From assembly GCA_030848705.1 (NCBI GenBank), contig CM061238.1:49577133-49641132 (forward strand): a stretch of 64,000 bases of DNA, written 5' to 3'. The translations under genes were made by a program, and so were the position numbers. Positions 1-12,206 of the stretch are shown one piece after another. How positions within the stretch are numbered: the stretch's first letter is position 1; each line of letters starts with the position of its first letter. The stretch is from Heracleum sosnowskyi (Eukaryota > Streptophyta > Magnoliopsida > Apiales > Apiaceae). Under the pieces are notes generated by a model. That model made no database searches and was not told the origin of the DNA. It worked only from the letters and a program-made list of their open reading frames with translations.

Positions 1-1650
1 TTGTGACTTACTTCCGATATAATCCGGAAGTAAGGGTATTTTTACAAAACCTATCAACAAGCTTATGCTTGGGGAACCGGAGTAATATCCGTTCCAGTTA
101 TAGATAGTTGGGGGAAACGACATTTTCGCGTAAGTGGCCGAGTAATGCACGGTCCCGTAAATGAAAACTACATTTTTCTGGTCTTGATGTCGCCAGGATA
201 GCGTAAGAGGTCGGGTGACGCCAGCCCAGCAGAAAACTATTTTTTGGCCTTGATGTCACCAGGGGGAAATTTAATAAGAGGCTGGATGACGCTAGTCCAG
301 TGGAATCCGTTGTCAGGGAGCGGTCTACTCGTGTGGCCTTGATGTCGCCATGGGGTTCCCAATGTGTAAGAGGCCGAGTGACGCCGGTCCAACTTAAATG
401 CCCGTATGGGGCTAGTGAAATGACCTTCGGGATTATCCATCTACTAGTAGAAAAATCTATGGTATGACGACTGATCATCGTATACCAGTGCGTAGCCCTG
501 TACAGTTCCCCATGTTCTTCCAAGGATTGGAATTTCAGAAATGTTTGGTAACTTGGGTTAAATACCGGTTACAGTTACTTGTTAATAATATTTTAACAAG
601 GTATTATACCTCATACAGTATTTGAACTGTATGACATGATTTGACGAAAAGAATATTTCAATATATCATTCTGTATACGAATGAAGTTTTAAAAGTTTCA
701 ATTATGATATCAGCTTACATATATGATTATGTTGCTATATATTATTGACGAGCTATAGTGCTCATTCTTGCTTCTTTTATATACCATAACACAACAAAGT
801 CAAAAAGGTGTTCATTACTGATATTTAACAGTATTTTGAACAGTATGAGATATCGAAATAGATATGCGTGTATATATGTTGAGAAGGTATTTAAGATATA
901 TAGTATGTTGAACTGTATAGTATTTTGAATCAATGGATAGGTTTTAAGCCTTGATTCCAATATTAATATCTATTTTAAAAAGATATGTTTTGAGTCTTGG
1001 TTCATTATATCGATACCAAGGATTTCTAAATGATATACGAAGAGTATTTGAGTATGATTATAAGTCATATAGTATTTTGAACGGGATACTATTTTTGGGA
1101 CAAACCCTAGTAGTGTTAAAACTTTGATCCTATATGGATTATCTACCTTAAAGGTTTAAAGATTTAAACTGGGATAGATTTCTTGGTGAGCGCTATTAGC
1201 TCATTCTTGCTTTATTAAAACTTTCAGCATGAAGAAAACGTTGTCGTTTCACCCCGCATTATGAGAACAAGGGAATGGAGAGACCACCCTTGAGTTAGTT
1301 CAATAGGATGGATATTGCCAGAGTTAGCAGAACAGTTGCAGATGGAATTAGGGAGAATTGTTTTCGAGTAGGTTTGCATTATTGAACCGTGTATATAATT
1401 GTGAGGTATATTATTTTAACGTTAGGTAGAGGTTGTAAATAATAGATGAGATCCTGGATAGTACATTTGATTTGTAATAACAAGTGTTACTTATTGTTGC
1501 TCATTTCCAAGGCTATAACTTGTGTGTGTGCGCGTAAGTGATTGGGGTCTTTGGAGTTGTATTATTAGAATGTTGCAAGTAATACAGGTATTGTATAATT
1601 GATGGAGCGTGACAACCCAGATTCCTGACCCCGGATCTGGGGGTGTTACA
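1..1650 (+). repeat. 3' part of a long A-type gypsy LTR
   Basis: This is the right-hand end of an LTR that begins before the window. It ends in ..GGGGGTGTTACA, the same terminus as the LTRs ending at 29570 and 39089, and bases about 740-1650 match 38235-39089 closely. No primer site follows, so it is a 3' LTR or a solo LTR, not a 5' LTR. The flank on the right (aatat, 1651-1655) is the expected half of a target-site duplication, but the left half is outside the window. It is inserted inside the gag of element G, whose reading frame begins directly after it. Reverse-strand ORFs inside it are not genes. Confidence 0.88.
130..393 (+). repeat. GC-rich minisatellite in the LTR
   Basis: Three imperfect units start at about 180, 246 and 335, each with GGYCTTGATGTCRCCA followed some 20-30 bases later by GTAAGAGGYCGRGTGACGCC; a partial unit precedes them at about 130. 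The block is much richer in G and C than the rest of the LTR. Two equivalent units occur in LTR A (28564-28711). Confidence 0.8.
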
Positions 1651-1652
1651 AA

Positions 1653-2804
1653 TATGAACCTGCTGCTGGCGGAAGCGGGAACACAAAGAAAAGAAAGGAG
1701 ACTCAAGAATATGATGTTAAGGAAAAGTATCTTAGGACATCAAAGGATTTTGACTCTCCACCTAAAAGGAACAATTTTGGACCAAGGTTCACGGAGTATG
1801 CGAGATTGAACACCCCTAGAAGCCAAATTCTGATGAAAATTGCAAAGGAGGAAGATCTCCGATGGCCGAAGCCATTGAGGACTGACTTGTCTAAAAGGAA
1901 TCAGAATCAATTATGTCGATTCCACAAAGAAGTTGGTCATGATATGGATGATTGCAGACAATTGAAAGAGGAGATCGAGTTCTTGATTCGAAGAGGAAAA
2001 CTCGATAAGTTCACTAAGGATGGGAATCGAGGAAATCAACGAGGAAACTATGAAAGAAAAGATTATGACAAAAGGGACAACGATCAAGATCGTAATCCCA
2101 AACCCCGAGGGCCTGTCATCAACATGATATTTGGAGGACCAACAACTGCTGGGTCATCCCGAAACTCAAGGAAAGCTTATGCCCGAGAGGCAATGACTGT
2201 TGTAGGAGAAGCACCGAAGTGTGCCAAGACCGAAATAGCCATAAGTTTTGATGATTCTAACTTGGAGGGAATGAAATTTCCCCATGACGACCCCCTGGTC
2301 ATCATACATGTGATAGGCAATTCTGAGACAAATAAGGTTTTGGTTGATAATGGAGCTTCAGTAGACATTTTGTTCCATGATGCTTTTATCAAGATGAGCT
2401 ACACTGATTCTCAGTTGACACCCTCGAATATGCCCATATATGGATTCAATGAAGTGGAATCAAAGGTGGAAGGTACAATCCAACTCCCTATGACAATGGG
2501 GCAAGGTTCGAAGACAACTACTCAAATGTTGAACTTTATAGTTATAAAGGCAACTTCAACTTACAATGCAATCCTTGGAAGGACGAGTCTTCATGCATTC
2601 AAGGTTGTTGCCTCGTCTTACCATCTGAAAATCAAGTTTCCAACAAGAAATGGGATTGGTGAGGAACGAGGTGATCAAAAAATGGCTGGAAGTTGTTATG
2701 TAGCTTCATTGAGGCCTGATGGAGTCGGGGGCAGATTCTCCCCATTGAAGACATGTATACTAGAGATAATGAAGAAAGAAGAGGGAGGCCGGCTGAGGAT
2801 TTAA
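1653..2804 (+). pseudogene. Tat-lineage gag C-terminus and aspartic protease
   Basis: The open frame enters directly from the LTR at 1653 and is not limited to the first start codon. It holds the end of Gag with a CCHC-like histidine/cysteine motif (CRFHKEVGHDMDDC, about 1914-1955), a lysine- and arginine-rich spacer, and the retroviral-type aspartic protease with the active-site stretch LVDNGASVDILF (about 2341-2376), where N replaces the usual serine or threonine of DSG/DTG, as is common in this lineage. The flap-like end reads NAILGRTSLH. The frame is lost near 2750, where the reading moves to another frame that overlaps until 2804. Confidence 0.82.
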
Positions 2805-3922
2805 TTCTAATTCGCTTAGTTCCTGGCGAACCAGAAAAGGTTACTTACATTGGAGCATTGTTACCTGAACCCTTAAAGGGCAAGATCATATCTTTTCTTC
2901 AAGAAAACAATGATGTTTTTGCTTGGATAGCGGCCGATATGCCAGGGATTGATCCCCAGTTAATAACTCACAAGTTGAACGTAGATCCCGAAAGGAAGAC
3001 GGTGAAGCAAAAGAAGAGAAACTTTGCTCCAGAGAGGCAAGAGGCCATAAAGCATGAAGTAGATAAGCTTTTGGAAGCAGGGTTCATTGAAGAAATTCAA
3101 TTTCCTGAATGGTTGGCTAACCCGATAATGGTCAAGAAAGCCAATGGAAAATGGAGGATGTGTGTGGACTTTATAGACTTGAACGACGCATGTCCTAAGG
3201 ATTGTTTTCCCTTGCCAAGAATTGATACTCTAATAGATGCCACAGCTTGGCACGAGATGTTGAGTTGCATAGATGGCTTCAGCGGATACAACCAGATCAA
3301 AATGCACAAGGATGACATCCCCAAGGTATCTTTCATCACTGACTTTGGTGTTTACAGTTATTTGGTTATGACATTTGGGCTCAAGAATGCAGGTATCTTT
3401 CATCACTGATTTTGGTGTTTAATGTTATTTGGTTATGACATTTGGGCTCAAGAATGCAGGTGCGACATATCAAAGGTTGGTGAAATTTTTTTTTGAACAT
3501 CTGATTGGAAAGACAATGGAAGTCTAAGTGGACGACATATTGGTTAAAAGCCTCGATAAGGCGGATCATATAAACCATCTACGGGAAGCATTTGAACTGC
3601 TAAGGCACCATAGGATGATGTTAAATCCAGCTAAGTGCGCCTTCGGCGTAGGGTCAGGAAAGTTTTTAGGCCTGATGGTCTCTAAACGAGGAATTGAGGC
3701 TAATCCCGATAAAATCAAAGAAATTCTGGACATGGAGCCGCCATGGTATGTCAAGGATGTTCAGAAGCTAACGGGAAGAGTGACAGCATTAGGGAGATTC
3801 ATCTACAAATCAGGGGAGAAGTGCTTGCCTTTCTTCAAAGCACTGAAAAACATGAAATTTTTTGAATGGACAGACAGAAAGCCAGGAAGCCTTTGAGGAC
3901 TTGAAAAAGTACATGGCCGAGG
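2753..3922 (+). pseudogene. Tat-lineage reverse transcriptase, broken
   Basis: Continues the polyprotein: a linker (VFAWIAADMPGIDP), then the RT fingers and palm (MVKKANGKWRMCVDF, FSGYNQIKM). At least four lesions are visible: the frame change near 2750, a 67-bp tandem duplication at 3324-3457 that shifts the frame, a TAA in place of the tyrosine codon of the catalytic YVDD box (about 3524-3526), and another frame change near 3880 just before the RNase H connection. The segment 3528-3896 is still open after the broken YVDD box. Insertion of the copia LTR at 3923 removed RNase H and integrase. Confidence 0.82.
3324..3457 (+). repeat. 67-bp tandem duplication in RT
   Basis: Two adjacent 67-bp copies (3324-3390 and 3391-3457), both starting AGGTATCTTTCATCACTGA, with only a few differences. 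The unit length is not a multiple of three, so it breaks the RT frame. Confidence 0.92.
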
Positions 3923-5478
3923 TGAAGGGTTTCGAGCACATAAACGCAACGGAAAACGTGAAAATAAACCAAAATTCGAAACCCCTCCGCAGGATCCATG
4001 CGAAAACAAAAGATTTAATTCGGAGATTAAGAACAAATACCTTAAGAAGCTTTAACAGTTCATTAATGGAAGATTAATGGATATCCAAAGCTTGTTCAAT
4101 CACCATGTATCCCGCTCTCGCGATCTACACTCTACGTTATCCATACGAACGCTTTTCTTGAAAGATTGATGTGTACTAGCACCCGAAAACTACTTCTTTC
4201 TTTCTCTTTTTTCTTGCTCTCATAAGCGGCTAGGGTTTTAATATAAAAACGTTTTTTCACATTAAAATCAACCCTCTTTTAGAGTTTATATAGAGAGGAA
4301 AATAAGTTTTCTAATTATAATCCAATTATAATAAAATACTAATTCGAAATTCCAATTTATTATTTAATTAAGTCGCAATTAATTAATTAATAACTAATTT
4401 CAGAATTAGTTTAAGTAATTCCATTTTCTATTTAAATAATTAATCAAGTCATACTTAATTAATATTATAAATAGAATAAATTACTTATTTAAATTTAAAT
4501 TCATAATTTAAATTATTTCTCCTTCAAGCGTTCTTTGTGTGTGACCTTGTAGGTTATTATTACGTTGGTAACAATTTTAATAACTAATTAAAATTTTAAA
4601 CAATGAGCGACATCTAGTAATACATCATTGCCACCCAAGTAATAATAATTAAATCGGTGATTCGATTAAGCCTTTCGTGAATAATGTTCCATGTAATATA
4701 ATCCCTTTAACCTTAATATTATAGATTAAACTCGAGGCATGTAATGTGTCATCCTCTTCATAATTTAATCTTAGTTTTCTTGATCGATGAGTAGACTAAT
4801 AAATCAAATCAACATTTGAGCACGGCCGTGCATTTCTTAGTCTCACTCAAAGAAGAGGCCAATAATATCGCTCCTAAAATTAGGAGGGTTAAATCCCATC
4901 TAGATCATTCATATTTCTCATACGATTCATAATGTACCCAATGTCCACTTTTATCATCACCCGGTCAAAGGCAACTTTTAATGTAATCAAAGTATATTAA
5001 TTCTCGTATAAAAATATAATGATTTTAGGTCTAAGGATCATTACACCATTATCACAGTGAGAATTACTTATGACACTATTAACATGTGTAATCTCACGGC
5101 GGGTCAATCTAGTGTCATGTACTCTTACATGCACCTATGTTTTGACTTTAGTATCACCATACCTATGACCACTGAGATGTGGTCATCAGTCAACAAACAT
5201 ACTAGTCTCTGTGTATTATTATTGTCCTAAAATAATAACACTCGACTAGGGATATTTAGGAATAAAGATACTATTCATATAATCTCATTTTTAAGTCACA
5301 TACTTAAAGATATCGAATACGTATCATAATTCCAAGGACTTTTATTATGCTAACATTTGTAACGCAGTAAATAAAGACATAATAAAATAATAACAATAAT
5401 CAATAAAACATAATTTATGATAATAAAATGTTTTCTTTAAAACATAAAAGTATTGTCTGTAGAGCACTAATACTAACA
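3923..5478 (-). repeat. 3' LTR of copia F1
   Basis: About 1556 bp, bounded by TG..CA on the minus strand and next to a polypurine tract at 5479. Conserved blocks are shared with 11905-13445, for example the stretch around 4680-4740 compared with 12640-12700, but other parts, such as 3930-4260, align poorly. The CT microsatellite of the other LTR is replaced here by a degenerate pyrimidine run near 4195-4215. It is inserted in element G's pol. Confidence 0.85.
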
Positions 5479-5489
5479 ATCTCCCACTT
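5479..5489 (-). other. Polypurine tract of F1
   Basis: Reads AAGTGGGAGAT on the minus strand, directly before the TGTTAG start of the 3' LTR. This is the usual plus-strand priming site of copia elements. Confidence 0.75.
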
Positions 5490-8100
5490 GCACTAGAGCC
5501 AATATCACATGTATCCAATACATTTGGAACTAGTGTGACTTACATGCTTCTGCTACGACAAAGCCTTACTTAGTGGTTCTGCAATATTATCAATATTATG
5601 CACTTTACATATAAGTATATCTCCTTGATCATTAATCTCATTAATAAGGTGATATCGCCTTGGTAAATTCCTAAAACATCCTTTTTGGCTGCTTCGCTAG
5701 TATCAATATACTAAGCCTCGATTGTAGAATCATTTACAGTTCTTGCTGTGAACTATTCTAGCTTACAACACATCTTTTTAGACAAAACACAAATCCAGAC
5801 TAAGACACAAAAAATCGTCATGTCTGTCTAGAAACTAACATCCGTGTAACATTTTACATCCAGCTTCCCATCTCGTCCATATTCCAAGAATGAGTCTTTA
5901 GTCCTCTTCAGGCACTTAAGAATATTCTTGATTCCAATCAAGTGACCATCACTTGGATTAGACTGGTACCTGCTCGTCATGCTTAAAGCATATGAGACAA
6001 CATGACGAGTACATATCATCACATACATTATGAAACCAATTTCCGAAGCATATAGAACTATACTAATGTGGTCCATATCATCCAATGATTTTAGACCATT
6101 TATTTTGAGATCACTATCTCATAGACATGAGAACATTTCCCTTTTAGCCTCTTTGCATCCCTAATTGGTGCAATACATTGTCAATGTATGTACTCTGACT
6201 TAAGCCGAAAAATCTTTGTGATCTATCTCTATAGATCCTGATCCCTAAGATATAGGACACATCTCCTAAGTCTTTCATCAAGAAACTATTTCTCTACCAA
6301 GTCTTAACAGTCTGTTGAGAAAGAATGTCATTCCTTATTTATAATATATCATCTACATATGATACTAGGAATGCCACATGGCTCCCACTAACCTTCTTGT
6401 AAACACACGGTTCATCTTCATTTTGAATAGAGCCAAACTATTTGACTGTTTCATCAAAACGTATATTCCATCTCCTCGAGGCTTACTTTAACCCATAAAT
6501 GGATCGAATTATCTTATAAACCATTCTAGCAAAACTTGGATCTACAAAACCTTCAGGTTTTGTCATGTACACAACCTCTTCAATGCTCCCATTTAAGAAA
6601 GTAGTCTTTATATCCATTTGCCAGATTTCGTAGTCATAGTAAGCAAGCAAAATCCTGATGGACTTGACCATTTCCATTGGTGAGAAAGTTTCATCATAGT
6701 CAATACCATGAATTTACTTGAAACCTTTTACCACCAGTCATGCCTTATAGATCTGTACATTACTATCCATGTCAGTTTTCTTCTTGAAAATGCACTTGCA
6801 CCTTATAGGTTTTACCCCTTTAGGTGGATCAACCAAAGTCCATACTTGGTTTTTCATACATGGAATCCATCTTAGATTTCATGGCCTCCTGCCAACTTTT
6901 AGATCTTGGAATTTTCATAGCATCTTGGTAGGTAAGAAGCTCATTATCATTATTCACAAGCATTACATCACCATCCCGAGTCAAGAGAAATTCATAATAT
7001 CTCTCGGACTCATGGTGAATCCTACCAGACCTACGAACAACCTGTGTTTCTTGAGCAGTATTGTCATTATTTCTTGTACATTCTGCTCTTGTTCCAACTT
7101 CAGTTCAATGTTATCTCGTGGTTCTCGATCCTCATCGAGATCTATCTTCCTCCCACTATTTCTTTTAGAAAGAAATTCTCTCTCAAGAAATACAGCAGTC
7201 CGAGCAACAAACACTTTGTTCTCTGAAGGATTAAAGAAGTAATACCCCTTTTGTTTTAATTTGGTATCCCACAAAATTACATTTATCTGATTTTGGTCCT
7301 AGCTTGCCAGAGGTTAAACGTTTCACAAACGCTTTGCATCCCCTAATTTTCATAAATGACATGCTATAACTTTTCTCAGTCCACATCTTATATGGTGTCT
7401 CCTGAACCATTTTAGTAGGAACACGGTTTAGTGTATATGCACCTGTCTCTAGGGTATAACCCCAGAAAATTATTGGAAGATCCACTTGACTCATCATTCA
7501 TCGCACTATGTCCAACATAATGTGATTTCAGCTCTTAGAAACTCCTTTCATTGAACCTTTTTACTTCAGCTTAATATTCTTTGAACTTTTCAAACAATTC
7601 GGATTTGTTTATCAAAAGTTATCTATATCCGTATCTACTGACATCATTAGTGAGCGTAATGAAGTAGTAAAATCTACCTCCTGCCATCGTACGTATATGA
7701 CCACATACATCACCATGTATAAGTCCTAATCGTTCGATGGCCCTTTCACCATTTTCAGTAAAAGGGGCTTTTGTCCTTTTGCCAAATAAACCAAGATTCA
7801 CATTCTTCGTATGATTCATAATCAAACTTATCCAATCATCCATCATTATGTAAATTGGAAATGTGTTTCTTATAATATGGCCTTAATTACAGTGCAAAAG
7901 GTAATGTTTGATTTGAGTCATTTTAGAACATATAAATTGTTAACTAATTGTGCAACATCATTAACCTTTTCATGGAAATGTAATAAACAACAATTGTTAT
8001 ATATCCAATTAAAATGAAAAACCTTTCTTGTCCATACAAGAAACCAATATAATGTCTCTACTCTTAGAGGCACGTAGTTACAATTATCAAGTTCTAAACT
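5490..8100 (-). pseudogene. Decayed copia pol (IN-RT-RNase H) of F1
   Basis: Fragments in several frames follow the copia order on the minus strand. A GAG-pre-integrase/integrase start lies at about 7846-7619 (GERAIERLGLIHGDVCG). Further integrase sequence with a late-core motif is at 7497-7231 (TPYKMWTEK). The RT start is near 6790-6480 (IDYDETFSPMEMVKS, then IWQMDIKTTFLNGSIEE), and the catalytic YVDD is still readable at 6359-6348. The end of RT and start of RNase H are at 6085-5828 (SRYQSNPSDGHLIG). Many stops and frame changes separate the pieces, so no full protein can be made. Confidence 0.82.
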
Positions 8101-8189
8101 TAGCCTTATAGGAAAAATTAAGTAACGAGTTACTTCAACTAGAGCAACAACTTTTGCTCCAATTCTAACCCGAAACCTGAAGCTTGACC

Positions 8190-9034
8190 CTCACCGGTCT
8201 TCTTCTTAGATCTTCCAAATAAGCATGACAGTTTAACTTCCAGTCTTTCGGTTTTCCACAGAAGCGACAATCGTCTTCTTTAATTAGCAACACCTCCTTT
8301 AGGCGACAAAACCTCTTTGGGATTGGAGTTTAATATGGCTATAGAATTAGATCAAATCTTCTTCTTTCCATTCCATTTTCCTTTCCCAAAACATTCCTAC
8401 ATTCACCATCATTATGGGAGTAGTCCATGCATTTATCATGTTGCTTACAGCAGTTCTCAACGTGCTTCACAACTTAATGGGTGCTATGTCTATCTCATTT
8501 ATTTCGTTGTTCACTAACTAATTGAGAATAGTTTTTGTTCAAAGATTTGTATGATCAAATCATTCCGAGTCTCTAGACCAATCTTGAAACCCAAAAATAA
8601 TAATCAAGGTACTCATTATACCCTATCATCTTTAGAACATATGGACCAACCGAATCTCACTTTCCCTACTTGTAGGTGTATGGTGTCTTGCTATTGTCAA
8701 ATCCCTTTTGACGAGCCTTTTCCTCAAACATCTTTTAAGGTGCTCAAATATCTCATAAGCATCCATATGCTCATATTGTTTCTTAAGCTCAACACTCATA
8801 GTTGCAAGCATGAGACATGAAACATCGTCAGTCGAATCATCAATTTGCTTCCAATAAGCATTATGTTCGGCACATGTTACATTCTCAGCTAAAAGGTAAG
8901 GGAAGAATTTGACTAACATCGTGGTGCCTGAGGACGATCCTCAAGCTCCTCTATCACTCGAGGAAATTTGTTCCTGTCAGCATGTCCTTCTCAAGGATTG
9001 ATCGCATAGAGAAGTTGTTTGTGTTATTTGTCAT
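8190..9034 (-). pseudogene. Decayed copia gag of F1
   Basis: Starts with ATG at 9034 on the minus strand (MTNNTNNFSMRSILEKD) and resembles the better-kept copy at 10078. Codon 27 or so, expected to be tryptophan by comparison with that copy, is TGA. The body is readable at 8919-8632 (EQ/H-rich helices, HMDAYEIFEHLKRC). A zinc knuckle of the form CRFCGKPKDWKLNC lies near 8270-8225, changed at the glycine-histidine positions. It encoded the particle-forming Gag of a copia element. Confidence 0.75.
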
Positions 9035-9710
9035 TTGATAGCTACAATATTAAAGTGCATAAAATTAATCTAGGTTGCAAATTTATTAATTATTATGTTT
9101 AAGTGATTATGGTATATCATTATATACCTCCCACTATTTTTATCAAATAAATAGCCCTAACTATTAATTCGGAAAGTATTTCTCTTAAATCTTTCTAGTG
9201 AGCCAATATCCATATTTTGTCATGCTTAAGGTCAGCTTTGGCTTTACTCCCAAAACATGATTTATTTAGGTAGACAACTCTTGTCAATTATATCATATAT
9301 AACTTTTGGAAAGTTTGGTAGAACAACATTTGTTCACATTTATCTAATAAATCATACCAAACTCCATGCCTCTAAGTTCACAATCCTATTGTGGTAACTT
9401 AGTTAAGTTTAACCCAATGGTCTAACAGTTAAGTATCACATTTACTTCATCGCGTCTTACCACGATATATTGGAGTGCTTCGCTTTGGCGAACCCACTCT
9501 TTCTCGATCTAGGTCTTGACGAGTGTTGCCCATTGGAAGGCATCTAATTGACTTAATATTTTAACTTTAGGGATTTGTTATTATTAAAATGACCATGATC
9601 CCATCATCAAGAGATTCCCAATTTTTCCTTGAACTAAGTACTTCAAATCAAAATTCATCAATGGTTTGATTTCCAGTCTGTCGGAGGAGTCAGAGTGGTC
9701 TCACTGTTTG
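9035..9710 (-). repeat. Leader block, copy 1
   Basis: Non-coding block just upstream of the F1 gag start on the minus strand. It aligns almost base for base with 10079-10745 at an offset of about 1040, including the stretches near 9473-9545 and 9590-9680. It contains no ORF I would support. Confidence 0.85.
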
Positions 9711-10078
9711 CATGCATACAACGCTTTGCTTACATCAAACCTCTCTTGACGAGCTTGACCCTCAAACATCCTTTTGAGGTGCTCTATCATGTCATAAGCT
9801 TCCATACGCTCATGTTGTTTCTGAAGCTCAGGACTCACAATCGCTAGCATCAAACAACAGACATCCGTAGAATCATCAAGATGCTTCTGATAAGCATTTT
9901 GTTGAGCCTCGGTTGCTTCAGCAGCAAGAGGTCCAGGGTGAGGAATATCAAGGACATAAAGCTTTCGCTCCTGCCTGAGGACAATGCTCAAATTCCTTTG
10001 CCAATCAAGGAAGTTGGTTCCTCTCAGCTTTTCCTTCTCAAGGACTGATCGCACAGAGAAATTGTTTGAGTTTGCCAT
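9701..10078 (-). pseudogene. Truncated copia gag of F2
   Basis: An open 125-codon frame from ATG at 10078 on the minus strand, with the common copia gag start SVRSVLEKEKLRGTNFLDW and a helical body (HLDDSTDVCCLMLAIVSPEL). It stops near 9701, long before a zinc knuckle, where the sequence changes into the second leader block. It resembles the F1 gag only moderately (about three quarters identical by eye), much less than the flanking leader blocks resemble each other. Confidence 0.78.
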
Positions 10079-10745
10079 TTAGATATCTACAATGTTAAAA
10101 TGCATAAAATAAGTTAGTTGCAGATTAAATTATGTTCAAGTGATTATCCATATATATTCACAATATATATCTCCCACTATTTTTATCAAATCATTAGCCC
10201 TAACTATTAATTCGGAAGGCATTACTCTAAATCCTTCTAGTGAGCCAAGATCCATATTTCGTCACGCTTAAGGTCAGCTTTGGCTTTTCTCCCAAAACAT
10301 GATTTATTTAGGTAGACAACTCTTGTCAATTATATCATATATAACTCTTGGAAAGTTTGGTAGAACAACATTTGTCCATATTTATCCAATAAATCATACC
10401 AAACTCCATGCCTCTAAGTTCACAATCCTATTGTGGTAACTTAGTTAAGTCTAACCCAATGGTCTAACAGTTAAGTATCATATTTACTTCATCGCGCCAT
10501 ATCACGATAGATTGGAGTGCTTCGCTTTGGCGAACCCACTCTTTCTCGATCTAGGTCTTGACGAGTGTTGCCCATTGGAAGGCATCTAAGTGACTTAATA
10601 TTTTAAATTTAGGGATTTTATTATTAAAACGACCATGATCCCATCATCAAGAGATTCCCAATTTTTCCTTGAACTAAGTACTTCAATTCAAAATTCATCA
10701 ATGGTTTGATTTCCAGTCCAACGGAGGAGTCACAGTGGTCTCACT
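10079..10745 (-). repeat. Leader block, copy 2
   Basis: Second copy of the block at 9035-9710, upstream of the F2 gag start. The two are near-identical over some 600 bases. Confidence 0.85.
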
Positions 10746-11890
10746 TAAAACCCGCCTTTCTTACAAGCGCTTCTTGTATTTTTTGTCAAAATCGCCCCAT
10801 ATCAAAAATTCGAAAATTCATACTTATTTCCGTGTTTCATAAACAAAGGACTCTCATATTCGTTTTGTTCAATTTTAAAATCTTGAATCGTTACAGATTT
10901 TATCTTGTTTAGCAGGCATGGCATGGGTGATGTATCTAATACATACATGTTTAATCTAATTAAAACATGCATCATTATCACTACGCATACATATCATCAT
11001 CACATGCATCATATATGTAAAGTGCGTAAAGTAAACGTGCTTGGTTATGGCCCAATCCTATGCGATTTTTCCAAGCTAAGGAAAAACCAAGGTCAATCTA
11101 TGGTGGTATCAAATACAACATAATAAATTACACATGTCTTCATGCTTCCTTGTAATGTCTCCTTTGATCGCCTCCTTGGCATGCCTCCATGTCTTCATAT
11201 CATCAATTACATAATATGAAAAGCTAATCTAATAAACTTACAAGAGAAACTCGAGTTACATTCGAGATTTAATCATTACAAGAATGAACGACATGCAAGT
11301 CGTATTTAAAACCAAAACCATAATAAAAAACCACTAACATATGGGTCTTAGGGCCATAACCATACACCATGCTCAATTAACAGTTAAGAACATCTCATAT
11401 TGAATCAACATATCACACCATATCATATTTTTCATGATCCAGTCACAAAATCAAATAAAGTGTAAATCAGAAAATGAAAATCAGAATTATGAAAACAATG
11501 AATCGCTGTTTACAGACAGTAAAAGACGTCAAACGCCTTACAGATGAACGAATGACAAAGTCAGTATTGTTCAGACGCCCGTTTCCCTTTCCGAAAAGGT
11601 ATTTGCGGCGAAATTCTGAAACAATATGCAAATTTCACCAAATATGCGCAACCTATCAGAAATCGTATCGAATACGATTCTCATAACAAGAACAAAACTA
11701 TATCATGTATATATCAGTATACATACAGATCATATGATCATCTCAATCATCATTATTATACAATTTATGTATATACATCAATACAATATTCATGTTTTCA
11801 TAAAAACAACGCATCAATCATGATAGTCACAAACATGATTTTATCATCAAAACAGTAAACATATAAACGAATTAAACACTTTTCGCAAGT
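10746..11890 (-). other. Non-coding leader of F2
   Basis: About 1.1 kb between the primer site and the leader block. It is A/T-rich with no convincing ORF; short plus-strand ORFs here show no family features. It has no counterpart in the F1 half. Confidence 0.6.
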
Positions 11891-11903
11891 AGCTCTGATG
11901 CCA
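11891..11903 (-). other. Primer-binding site of F2
   Basis: Reads TGGCATCAGAGCT on the minus strand, one change from the initiator tRNA-Met match TGGTATCAGAGC, one base after the LTR end at 11905. Confidence 0.85.
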
Positions 11904-11904
11904 T

Positions 11905-12172
11905 TGAAGGGTTTCGTGCATGAAAACGCAACGAAAAAACGCGTAAAACAGAAAAATTAACGAAACCCTCCACAGGATCCATGCGAAAAACGATATTTAA
12001 TTCGTGAATAGAATCGTTTACCTTTTGAAGCTTTACGAACGGATGACTAATGGAGGTCCTTTGATATGATCACCACGTGTCCCGCCTTGCGATACACGTC
12101 TCTAATTAGTCCACACGAACGCCCGATCGTCCAACGATCACCGGAGTTGGTACTAGCCAAGAACTGCCCTCG

Positions 12173-12206
<34 letters not shown>

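Larger units (their letters stand above)
1651..3922 (+). mobile_element. Element G: Tat-lineage Ty3/gypsy fragment
   Basis: An internal piece of a Ty3/gypsy element of the non-chromovirus Tat/Ogre/Retand type, holding the end of gag, the protease and most of the reverse transcriptase. Lineage is judged from the gag motif CRFHKEVGHDMDDCRQLKEE and the RT motif WRMCVDFIDLNDACPKD. The left end is cut by the LTR ending at 1650 and the right end by the copia LTR at 3923. No LTR of its own is visible. Frameshifts and stops show it is dead. Confidence 0.85.

Noticed and set aside
98..523. Minus-strand ORF of 141 codons (and a similar one at 28435-28758)
   Set aside because: It lies over the GC-rich minisatellite of the LTR and follows the repeat units; no protein family features.
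6769..7242. Plus-strand ORFs across 6769-8820
   Set aside because: Antisense shadows of the minus-strand copia pol and gag.
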